A DNA stretch of 6,439 nucleotides, taken from NCBI GenBank assembly GCA_034723595.1, contig JAYEPB010000007.1, forward strand, positions 1-6,439. The letters run 5' to 3'. Positions within the stretch are counted from its first letter, which is position 1. Each line of letters begins with the position of its first letter. Both the position numbers and the translations under genes were made by a program. This DNA is from JAGLGH01 sp034723595. Its GTDB lineage: Archaea > Nanobdellota > Nanobdellia > Woesearchaeales > JAGLGH01. The notes under the pieces were generated by a model. It did no database searches. It was not told the origin of the DNA and worked only from the letters and a program-made list of their open reading frames with translations. This document shows positions 1 through 4,328 of this stretch, one piece after another.

Positions 1-34
1 ATCCTTCCATCTGCAATTTAATTGTTTTTTTCAT
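1..34 (-). CDS. 5' end of a truncated gene, probable heavy-metal-associated (HMA) domain protein
   Basis: On the minus strand an ATG at 34-32 opens a frame reading MKKTIKLQMEG before the window ends. This is the beta-strand that normally precedes the GMxCxxC metal-binding loop of HMA domains, found in copper chaperones and at the N-terminus of CopA-type P1B ATPases. The cysteines themselves would lie outside the window, so the identification rests on 11 residues plus context. Supporting context is a TATA-like box about 30 bases upstream and a strong palindrome abutting the start codon, as expected for a metal-regulated gene. Whether it is a chaperone, an ATPase or something unrelated cannot be decided here. 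Confidence 0.42.
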   Translation of the reverse strand, partial: MKKTIKLQMEG

Positions 35-56
35 TGTAGTTACAATGTAACTACAA
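34..56. promoter_or_regulatory. 23-bp palindrome, likely operator of the leftmost minus-strand gene
   Basis: Perfect 10-bp inverted repeat: TTGTAGTTAC (34-43), spacer AAT, GTAACTACAA (47-56). It lies between a TATA-like element (61-69, minus strand) and the start codon at 34, covering the expected transcription start, which is the classic place for a repressor. The core TTACAATGTAA loosely recalls TACA/TGTA operators of the CopY/BlaI family, but those usually have a 2-nt spacer, so that link is tentative. The position and symmetry are seen; the regulator is unknown. Confidence 0.5.
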
Positions 57-60
57 CTAC

Positions 61-69
61 TAAATAAAG
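61..69 (-). promoter_or_regulatory. TATA-like box for the leftmost minus-strand gene
   Basis: Read on the minus strand this is CTTTATTTA, centred about 31 bases before the ATG at 34. That spacing would place the transcription start only a few bases before the start codon, inside the palindrome at 34-56. It is a weaker match than the other boxes in the window. Confidence 0.33.
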
Positions 70-140
70 ATTTCGGTACTGGAGTATATATATTAAGAAA
101 TTAGTGGCACAAAGCTAAACGCTTACAGTTTTTGTAAAGA

Positions 141-148
141 TTTATAAA
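141..148 (+). promoter_or_regulatory. TATA box of the hypothetical gene-adk pair
   Basis: TTTATAAA, centred about 28 bases before the ATG at 173, which predicts a leaderless or nearly leaderless mRNA. No Shine-Dalgarno sequence precedes the ATG, in agreement. Confidence 0.7.
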
Positions 149-172
149 CAACCTTAATATATCTAATATCTA

Positions 173-640
173 ATGGAAACTGATATAATAGAAAAGTATA
201 ATGCGCTGGCAAAAGATTATAATCTGCCTGATTATGATTCTTTGGATTTTGAATTTGAAATATATTCTCTTGAGGATGCAAAATATCTGCTAAGGGCAAT
301 CCTGGAAAAGATGGCGCAAAAGATATATGATGCTGTTAAGATACTTGAAGATGCCTTATATCCTGATGCATCATCTTATTCTTCTATTTATGAAACAAGG
401 ATGATGTGTGAAGCAGATAAGGATAATATTCTGCATCTTCATAAGGAGATGATGATTCTTTTCAGAAAATCTCTTTGCATTGCGATAGATCATGAAGATC
501 AGGAGATTGCGAAATTTATATGTGAAGGTTTTGGTAAATGGCAGAGGCTTAAGCAGGGTTTTAAGGAGATTGCGGATAAGCTAAAACAGGCTTGGGAATC
601 TGAGACTTTTAAGGATGAATCTATAAAATATATGGGGTGA
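173..640 (+). CDS. conserved-looking alpha-helical protein of unknown function, upstream of adk
   Basis: 155 residues, soluble, acidic in its N-terminal half, with no signal peptide or membrane segment. The sequence reads as a mostly helical protein: an N-terminal LAKDYNLPDYDSLDFEFEI segment (residues 12-30), a long helix around LLRAILEKMAQKIYDAVKILEDAL (39-62), then helices at 80-105 and 110-141 ending in KLKQAWESE. The pattern (LAKxYxLPxxxxLDxEFEI, then amphipathic helices, then a W..LK..L..I..KLK..WE tail) resembles small uncharacterised archaeal proteins, but I cannot name a family or activity. The ATG at 173 is chosen because a TATA box sits about 28 bases upstream. It probably forms an operon with adk: only four bases separate them, and the ribosome binding site for adk overlaps this stop codon. 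Confidence 0.82.
   Translation: METDIIEKYNALAKDYNLPDYDSLDFEFEIYSLEDAKYLLRAILEKMAQKIYDAVKILEDALYPDASSYSSIYETRMMCEADKDNILHLHKEMMILFRKSLCIAIDHEDQEIAKFICEGFGKWQRLKQGFKEIADKLKQAWESETFKDESIKYMG
634..640 (+). promoter_or_regulatory. Shine-Dalgarno site of adk overlapping the upstream stop codon
   Basis: GGGGTGA contains GGTGA, complementary to the conserved 3' end of archaeal 16S rRNA, four bases before the adk ATG. Its TGA is also the stop codon of the upstream gene, so translation of the two is probably coupled. It is the one well-placed Shine-Dalgarno sequence in the window, as expected for an internal operon gene among leaderless first genes. Confidence 0.65.
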
Positions 641-644
641 AAAA

Positions 645-1289
645 ATGAGATTTATATTTTTAGGGCCGCCAGGAATCGGCAAAGGTACAATAGCTGCAAG
701 AGTTATTGGAAAGCTGAATATTCCTCAGATATCCACAGGCGACCTGCTCAGGTCTGCTGTGAGAGCAGGAACTGGGATTGGGATCAAAGCGAGAGAGCAT
801 ATGAACTCTGGTGGGCTTGTGCCTGATGAGATTGTGATAACTCTTCTTAAAGAGAGATTAAGTCAGGATGACTGCAAGGATGGGTTTATACTTGATGGTT
901 TTCCAAGAACAATACCTCAGGCAAAAGCATTGGAGGCTAATGGAATTACTGTGGATGGTGTAATTAATTTTGTTGCTTCAAAGCATGTTATAATCCAGAG
1001 GCTTTCAGGAAGAAGAGTATGCAAGAGATGCGGTGCGATATTCCATCTTACCAATATCCCTCCAAAAGTGGAAGATATCTGCGATAGATGTAATGGTGAG
1101 TTGTACCAGAGAAAGGATGATACTCCAGAGATTATAGTCGAACGTCTTGAAGTATATAAAAAGCAGACTGAGCCTTTGATAGGTTACTATGAGGGTAAGG
1201 GTTTATTGCATAATGTGGCTGCAGAAGGATCTCATATCCCTGATCTTGTTGATAACACTCTTGCTGTTATGCAGCAATCTGATCAATGA
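645..1289 (+). CDS. adk: adenylate kinase, long zinc-LID form
   Basis: Catalyses ATP + AMP = 2 ADP in the cytoplasm and balances adenine nucleotides. The 214 residues match the long, bacterial-type adenylate kinase rather than the shorter archaeal AdkA type. Visible motifs are the P-loop GPPGIGKGT (7-15), the AMP-binding ISTGDLLR (29-36), DGFPRT (84-89), and arginines at 119, 123-124 and 167. The LID domain (about 122-158) has two CxxC pairs, C126/C129 and C146/C149, the four-cysteine zinc site that stabilises the LID. The start is set by the Shine-Dalgarno site at 634-640 and by MRFIFLGPPG, the normal N-terminus. It is the second gene of an operon with the upstream hypothetical gene. Its last 23 bases overlap the end of truD on the other strand. 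Confidence 0.97.
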   Translation: MRFIFLGPPGIGKGTIAARVIGKLNIPQISTGDLLRSAVRAGTGIGIKAREHMNSGGLVPDEIVITLLKERLSQDDCKDGFILDGFPRTIPQAKALEANGITVDGVINFVASKHVIIQRLSGRRVCKRCGAIFHLTNIPPKVEDICDRCNGELYQRKDDTPEIIVERLEVYKKQTEPLIGYYEGKGLLHNVAAEGSHIPDLVDNTLAVMQQSDQ

Positions 1290-2226
1290 CAATAGTGGCA
1301 TAGCTGCCTTTTGGCAGCATAAATTTAATTTTATATTTATTTTTTCCTTTGTTCATATCATCTTCTTCAGGTTCAGATATGTTAAGTTTCATTACTTTTA
1401 TGTACATGTTCCTTTGTGTGCCCTCTGAGCTTAGTTCAGGTATGCTTCTGATTATGAAATCTCTTGGTGTGATGTTATCTTTATTGATTATAGATCTTAT
1501 TATGTTTCCTTCTTCATCGTCTTTTAGTTCTGTCGCGAATCCTATTATGTTGATCTTGTCTTTTTTTATTTCTTTGGCTATCAGTTGTTTGACTGTTTGG
1601 TTCCAGATATATGATTGGTAGCTGTGGATGTAAAGCATGAGAAGCTTTTTAGGCAGCTGCCTTATAAGCCCTATAAAATCATTTGGTCTTTTTTTGAGAT
1701 AGGTCATTGAAGTTGTAGTGAATTGATTGTCAGATTCTGATATAAGCTCTGCAGCTTTCCTGAAATCCTTTTTGATTATTGATTTGCCTATATCTGTATT
1801 GTTGTCAGAGAATCTTTGCGGACCGAAATAATTTGGAAGTTCAGTGATGGATTTCGGTTCTTTTTCCATGTTTCTTATAATGATACAGAACTGGTTTGCT
1901 TCAAGGTCTCCTAGGGAGATTGGCTCGTTTCCATATCCGAAGAATTCAAGCTTGATGTCTTTTAATGTTATGCAGTCAATTTTCTCTTTTTTTACTGAAT
2001 CAAATGAAATGAATTGTGTTGTTATCGCAAGCTTATCTTTTGTTCCTGCAAATCCTATTCTCTTTAGAGGGATGCGCAATATTGCAGCTATATGCTCTAA
2101 TGCTCTTAGTACTGTATAGTTTGTTTTTTTAAGTTTATAATAGATGTATCTGCCTGATTCATGAGGCTTTATGTTTGTTATCTCATCTACAATAAAATCT
2201 TCAGGGATTTGCTTTATCTTGTACAT
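1267..2226 (-). CDS. truD: tRNA pseudouridine(13) synthase TruD
   Basis: Converts uridine 13 in the D-arm of tRNAs to pseudouridine. The 319 residues carry the family signatures in order: N-terminal IPEDFIVDEI (7-16), the catalytic motif GFAGTKDK (58-65) with Asp64 as the expected nucleophile, NYFGPQRF (132-139), HSYQSYIWN (201-209) and the C-terminal LPKGSYAT (304-311). It is somewhat shorter than E. coli TruD and clearly shorter than many archaeal homologues, which suggests a trimmed insertion domain; the core motifs are all present. The ATG at 2226 has TTTATAAA about 24 bases upstream and no Shine-Dalgarno sequence, so the mRNA should be leaderless. The gene is divergent from tRNA-Arg-glnA and converges on adk. 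The neighbouring tRNA-Arg has a uridine at position 13, making it a possible substrate (inference). Confidence 0.96.
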   Translation of the reverse strand: MYKIKQIPEDFIVDEITNIKPHESGRYIYYKLKKTNYTVLRALEHIAAILRIPLKRIGFAGTKDKLAITTQFISFDSVKKEKIDCITLKDIKLEFFGYGNEPISLGDLEANQFCIIIRNMEKEPKSITELPNYFGPQRFSDNNTDIGKSIIKKDFRKAAELISESDNQFTTTSMTYLKKRPNDFIGLIRQLPKKLLMLYIHSYQSYIWNQTVKQLIAKEIKKDKINIIGFATELKDDEEGNIIRSIINKDNITPRDFIIRSIPELSSEGTQRNMYIKVMKLNISEPEEDDMNKGKNKYKIKFMLPKGSYATIVIDQIAA

Positions 2227-2246
2227 GCATCAATAGAATTAGAGTT

Positions 2247-2254
2247 TTTATAAA
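2247..2254 (-). promoter_or_regulatory. TATA box of truD
   Basis: TTTATAAA (self-complementary) centred about 24 bases upstream of the truD ATG on the minus strand, predicting a leaderless transcript. The palindrome AAAAAGCTTTTT (2252-2263) links it to the divergent tRNA promoter. Confidence 0.62.
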
Positions 2255-2260
2255 AAGCTT

Positions 2261-2268
2261 TTTAAATA
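2261..2268 (+). promoter_or_regulatory. probable TATA box of the tRNA-Arg-glnA transcript
   Basis: TTTAAATA, a good archaeal TATA consensus on the plus strand. It predicts a transcription start near 2290 and a 5' leader of about 34 nt to be removed by RNase P. A second candidate, the AT-rich AATATATT near 2287-2294, would give a start near 2316, only about eight bases before the tRNA. The sequence alone does not choose between them. No promoter can be placed between the tRNA and glnA, so whichever is used must also serve glnA. Confidence 0.45.
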
Positions 2269-2343
2269 AGGAAGTATCTCTTGATGAATATATTCCTGCA
2301 TAAAAAATCAAATACAAAATCCTGGACCTGTAGCCTAGTCTGG

Positions 2344-2366
2344 TAAGCTAGACATAGCTTGGATTT
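2344..2366 (+). other. tRNA-Arg intron 1 (23 nt, D-loop, bulge-helix-bulge)
   Basis: The precursor folds as a complete bulge-helix-bulge. Outer helix CCTA/TAGG (2334-2337/2368-2371); 3-nt bulge TTA (2365-2367); 4-bp central helix GTCT/GGAT (2338-2341/2361-2364, including two G-U pairs); 3-nt bulge GGT (2342-2344); inner helix AAGCTA/TAGCTT (2345-2350/2355-2360) closed by loop GACA. Cutting each bulge after its second base removes exactly 2344-2366 and leaves the D-arm GCCT-AGTCTGGATA-GGGC, a form I recognise from archaeal tRNA-Arg. A 24-nt alternative (2347-2370 or 2348-2371) also leaves a closed D-stem but does not form the 4-bp central helix. Confidence 0.82.
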
Positions 2367-2377
2367 ATAGGGCGACA

Positions 2378-2409
2378 ATGATTTTATGCGAAAGCATGGT
2401 CAATCGTAA
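2378..2409 (+). other. tRNA-Arg intron 2 (32 nt, anticodon stem 29/30, bulge-helix-bulge)
   Basis: Removing 2378-2409 joins ACA (2375-2377) to GC (2410-2411) and creates ACAGC, the exact partner of GCTGT (2419-2423). Independently, a bulge-helix-bulge gives the same ends. Outer helix AGG/CCT (2369-2371/2411-2413); bulge AAG (2408-2410); 4-bp central helix GCGA/TCGT (2372-2375/2404-2407, one G-U pair); bulge CAA (2376-2378). The intron body is a hairpin, TGAT/GTCA (2379-2382/2399-2402) then ATGC-GAAA-GCAT (2386-2397) with a GNRA tetraloop. One unpaired A at 2403 makes the inner side slightly relaxed. Confidence 0.85.
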
Positions 2410-2456
2410 GCCTCCTAAGCTGTAGACCGGGAGTTCGAATCTCCCCAGGTCCGTTA

Positions 2457-3785
2457 ATGAAACAAACATTGGAAAAAGTTGTAGAAGATGAAATAAAATT
2501 TATCGAACTGCAATTCACAGATATTTTTGGAGCGTTAAAATCAATAGATATCCCTGTTGAATACCTTGAGGATGCAATAGAAAAGGGAGTTTGGTTTGAT
2601 GGTTCTTCTATTAGGGGATTTAGGAGAATCAAAGAGAGTGACATGTATCTCAAGCCAGATTTGCCAAGTTATGCTATTCTTCCTGGAGATAACGGAACGA
2701 AGAAAACAGCGAGGTTCTTTTGTGATGTTTACTCGCCAGATGGAACTATGTTTGAAGGTGATCCAAGAGCTGTATTGAAGAGAGTAGTCAATGAGGCAAA
2801 GCAGATGGGCTATGATTTCAAGGTTGGACCAGAGATTGAATTCTATTTATTCCAGAAAAAAGCAGATGGAACAATTGCTGTGCCTGAATATGATGCAGGT
2901 TCATATTTTGACTGTCCTGCAAGGGATATCGGAAGCAATATAAGAAAAGAGATTATGGTTGCGCTCAAGATATTTGGGATAGATTCTGAGAGAGCGCATC
3001 ATGAAGTAGGGGCAGGGCAGCATGAGATTGGGTTTAAGTATGGAGACCCAGTTATTACAGCAGATAAGGTCATAACCTTGAAAAATGTAATTAAATCTGT
3101 TGCTCATAAATACGGGCTCATAGCTTCATTCATGCCCAAGCCTTTGTTTCAAAAAGCAGGAAATGGAATGCATGTTCATTTCAGCTTATTTGATAAACAG
3201 GGAAGTCCATTATTTTTTGATGCTAGAGATAAAAATAAATTATCGAGTTTAGCTAAACAGTTTATAGCTGGCGAACTGGCTTATGTCAAAGAGATTTGCG
3301 CATTATCAAACCCTATTGTAAATTCTTACAAGAGATTGGTTGTTGGTTATGAAGCTCCAATCTATATTTGCTGGGGCAGCAAAAACAGATCTGCATTAGT
3401 AAGAATTCCAAGATATACTGTAGGAAGAGAGTCATCTGTGCGGGCTGAACTTAGATGTCCTGATACCAGCGCTTCGCCTTATCTGCTTTTTGCTGCGATG
3501 CTTAAGATTGGTCTTGAAGGCATCAAAACAAAAATGGATTTGATGCCTGAATTAGAATATACTATATATGATAAATCAAGAGGAGAAATTGCGAGGAGGG
3601 GTATTGACTTATTGCCAGAATCATTAGATGAGGCAGTAGGGAGATTCAGGCAGAGCAAGCTGATGAAGGATTTGCTTGGTGAATCATTGTTTGATAATTA
3701 TGCCTGTGCAAAAGAGAAGGAAGCAGAGGAATATAGGATTACAATCACTGACTGGGAAATTGGGCAGTATCTGGAAAGGTGTTAG
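2457..3785 (+). CDS. glnA: glutamine synthetase type I
   Basis: Makes glutamine from glutamate, ammonia and ATP; cytoplasmic dodecamer in this family. The 442 residues match GSI of the shorter archaeal/Gram-positive (alpha) type. Visible motifs: DGSSIRGF (48-55), metal ligands in GPEIEFYLF (124-132, E126 and E128), HHEVGAGQHEI (181-191, E183 and E190), NGMHVHFS (236-243, H239), NPIVNSYKRL (285-294), GYEAP (297-301), SKNRSALVRIP (308-318), and ELRCPDTSASPYLLFAAML (331-349). Two positions differ from the usual pattern: R53 where DGSSIEGF normally has Glu, and TSAS where PDPSANPY is usual. The N-terminus from the ATG at 2457 has normal family length, and no other in-frame ATG lies just upstream. 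That ATG is three bases after the tRNA end, so no TATA box or ribosome binding site fits; expression must come from the tRNA transcript. Confidence 0.96.
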   Translation: MKQTLEKVVEDEIKFIELQFTDIFGALKSIDIPVEYLEDAIEKGVWFDGSSIRGFRRIKESDMYLKPDLPSYAILPGDNGTKKTARFFCDVYSPDGTMFEGDPRAVLKRVVNEAKQMGYDFKVGPEIEFYLFQKKADGTIAVPEYDAGSYFDCPARDIGSNIRKEIMVALKIFGIDSERAHHEVGAGQHEIGFKYGDPVITADKVITLKNVIKSVAHKYGLIASFMPKPLFQKAGNGMHVHFSLFDKQGSPLFFDARDKNKLSSLAKQFIAGELAYVKEICALSNPIVNSYKRLVVGYEAPIYICWGSKNRSALVRIPRYTVGRESSVRAELRCPDTSASPYLLFAAMLKIGLEGIKTKMDLMPELEYTIYDKSRGEIARRGIDLLPESLDEAVGRFRQSKLMKDLLGESLFDNYACAKEKEAEEYRITITDWEIGQYLERC

Positions 3786-3791
3786 AGGAAT

Positions 3792-3805
3792 AATTATATT
3801 GTATT
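3792..3805. repeat. 14-bp direct repeat, copy 1
   Basis: AATTATATTGTATT occurs here, six bases after the glnA stop, and again at 4707-4720, shortly after the stop of the winged-helix gene. A shortened copy, TATTGTATTAA (4809-4819), lies just past the end of the herA-like gene. All three lie between converging coding frames, which suggests a 3'-end or termination role, though AT-rich sequence raises the odds of coincidence. Confidence 0.4.
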
Positions 3806-4106
3806 AATCAGTCAAAAACAGAAGTAATAGTGAATGTCTTTTTCTTGGATTTTCTTTGATTATTTGTTTTATTTTGTCTACTTTTTCCTTGTTGAGATAA
3901 TATTTCTTGCCATATTTATGAGGCTTACTGCATAAAATCTTTTGTTAGCAGAAAGTTTTTAGGATAAGATTGATGTCCTTATAATCCTCTTTTATTCCCC
4001 TTCTCAGATTTTCTTCATACATACTTCCATTACCCCAGCATCCAATGGAGTGAAGCTTTTGGATGATTGTCTTGCTTATTCGTATGTATTGGCTTTTTTT
4101 CATCAT
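3804..4106 (-). pseudogene. small winged-helix-like gene interrupted by one in-frame TAA
   Basis: From tandem ATGs at 4106 and 4103 the minus strand reads MMKKSQYIRISKTIIQKL and continues with protein-like composition to codon 53. It meets TAA at 3947-3945 (codon 54), then stays open as QKILCSKPHKYGKKYYLNK to a TAA at 3806-3804. Both halves look coding and are in the same frame. Together they would give a 99-residue basic protein whose second half (KPHKYGKKYYLN, about 61-72) looks like the beta-wing of a winged-helix domain following helices at 10-20, 28-37 and 43-53. One base change, for example AAA, GAA or CAA to TAA, explains the break. The second half has no ATG to be translated alone. 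A TATA box at 4128-4135 is intact. Alternatives are a sequencing error or a functional 53-residue product. Confidence 0.6.
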
Positions 4107-4127
4107 TATATCGAGTTTTTGTTTTTA

Positions 4128-4135
4128 TTTATAAA
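4128..4135 (-). promoter_or_regulatory. TATA box of the interrupted small gene
   Basis: TTTATAAA (self-complementary) centred about 25 bases upstream of the tandem minus-strand ATGs at 4101-4106. This is the same leaderless layout seen for truD and the herA-like gene. Its survival suggests the interruption downstream is recent, or that the short form is still made. Confidence 0.55.
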
Positions 4136-4192
4136 CTCTTAGATTAATTTTTCTGAAATTCTGGAAGAAATTATATCTAGTAATGTCTAATA

Positions 4193-4214
4193 TTTTAGCT
4201 GATAGTGGCTAAAA
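4193..4214. repeat. inverted repeat TTTTAGC/GCTAAAA
   Basis: Perfect 7-bp arms (4193-4199 and 4208-4214) with an 8-nt loop, ending nine bases before the TATA-like box at 4223-4230. It could be an operator or upstream element for the winged-helix gene; nothing else supports a role. Confidence 0.35.
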
Positions 4215-4222
4215 ACAAAAAA

Positions 4223-4230
4223 TATTTATA
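4223..4230 (+). promoter_or_regulatory. TATA-like box upstream of the winged-helix gene
   Basis: TATTTATA on the plus strand predicts a start near 4252, leaving an untranslated leader of about 70 nt or more before the winged-helix gene. That leader contains the palindromes at 4251-4262 (in part) and 4285-4327. The long leader contrasts with the leaderless layout of the other genes. Confidence 0.4.
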
Positions 4231-4233
4231 CTC

Positions 4234-4280
4234 AGAAGAGACAATACTCAGACCTTTAGGTCAGAGATATAGTCTCTTCT
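4234..4280. repeat. 47-bp hairpin with core GACCTTTAGGTC
   Basis: Nested inverted repeat: AGAAGAGAC (4234-4242) with GTCTCTTCT (4272-4280); ATA/TAT (4244-4246/4268-4270); CTC/GAG (4247-4249/4264-4266); GACC/GGTC (4251-4254/4259-4262) around loop TTTA. Only small mismatches or bulges interrupt it. It shares the 12-base palindrome GACCTTTAGGTC with the next hairpin 52 bp away. It could be a transposon end, an operator pair or an RNA structure in the leader. Confidence 0.6.
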
Positions 4281-4284
4281 TGTC

Positions 4285-4328
4285 GACATCCATGGATACC
4301 CCGACCTTTAGGTCGTGGGAGGATGTCA
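4285..4328 (+). mobile_element. possible relic of an IS200/IS605-type right end
   Basis: Hairpin CCCCGACC-TTTA-GGTCG-T-GGG (4299-4319) followed by AGGATGTCA, enclosed by an outer stem GACATCC/GGATGTC (4285-4291/4321-4327). From memory, archaeal TnpB-type elements end in a GC-rich hairpin followed by GAGGATGTCA, and the hairpin often encodes the last TnpB residues. Here frame 4292 onward reads MDTPTFRSWEDVISE, similar in style to such tails. No TnpA or TnpB coding sequence is present in the window, so at most this is a solo end, a guide-RNA scaffold relic or a minimal non-autonomous element. A plain regulatory hairpin is the main alternative. Confidence 0.4.

Larger units (their letters stand above)
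2324..2453 (+). tRNA. tRNA-Arg(CCU) with two introns
   Basis: Exons are 2324-2343, 2367-2377 and 2410-2453, giving a 75-nt mature tRNA. Acceptor stem GGACCTG/CAGGTCC (2324-2330/2446-2452) with discriminator G2453; U8 and A9; D-stem GCCT/GGGC with loop AGTCTGGATA; anticodon stem ACAGC/GCTGT; loop CTCCTAA with anticodon CCT at 2414-2416; variable region AGACC; T-stem GGGAG/CTCCC with loop TTCGAAT. Every stem closes fully, with one U13-G22 wobble. G18, G19, U54, U55, C56 and A58 are in place, and G15 can pair with C48. The anticodon reads the arginine codon AGG. CCA is not encoded. The first intron sits in the D-loop after G19 and the second between positions 29 and 30, both away from the usual 37/38 site. 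glnA starts three bases after the discriminator. Confidence 0.93.

Noticed and set aside
1303..1318. GC-rich perfect hairpin followed by T-rich sequence, looking like an intrinsic terminator of adk.
   Set aside because: Not listed as a terminator because the sequence is fully explained by the conserved LPKGS codons of truD on the other strand; a role in adk termination is only possible, and is kept as part of a finding.
1189..1428. Plus-strand open frame of 79 codons overlapping the end of adk.
   Set aside because: Out of frame within adk and antisense to truD; hydrophobic, low-complexity translation typical of a shadow frame.
2331..2350. A D-arm-like helix TAGC/GCTA (2331-2334/2347-2350) suggesting a tRNA with a single intron.
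   Set aside because: It would use up positions 8 and 9 and leaves the anticodon stem unpaired (TAAGC against GCTGT). The two-intron model closes every stem and keeps U8, A9, A14, G18 and G19.
2384..2653. Minus-strand open frame of 89 codons across the tRNA and the glnA start.
   Set aside because: Its start reads through tRNA-Arg and the rest is antisense to glnA; the GEIRTPG stretch is a well-known artefact of translating tRNA genes in reverse.
2901..3107. Minus-strand open frame of 68 codons inside glnA.
   Set aside because: Antisense to the conserved catalytic core of glutamine synthetase, with no promoter or recognisable protein pattern.
3786..4322. A possible transposase or TnpB remnant in the gap after glnA.
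   Set aside because: No plus-strand frame with TnpB motifs (DRD, zinc finger CxxC) is visible; only the hairpin end at 4285-4328 supports a mobile element, so no transposase is called.
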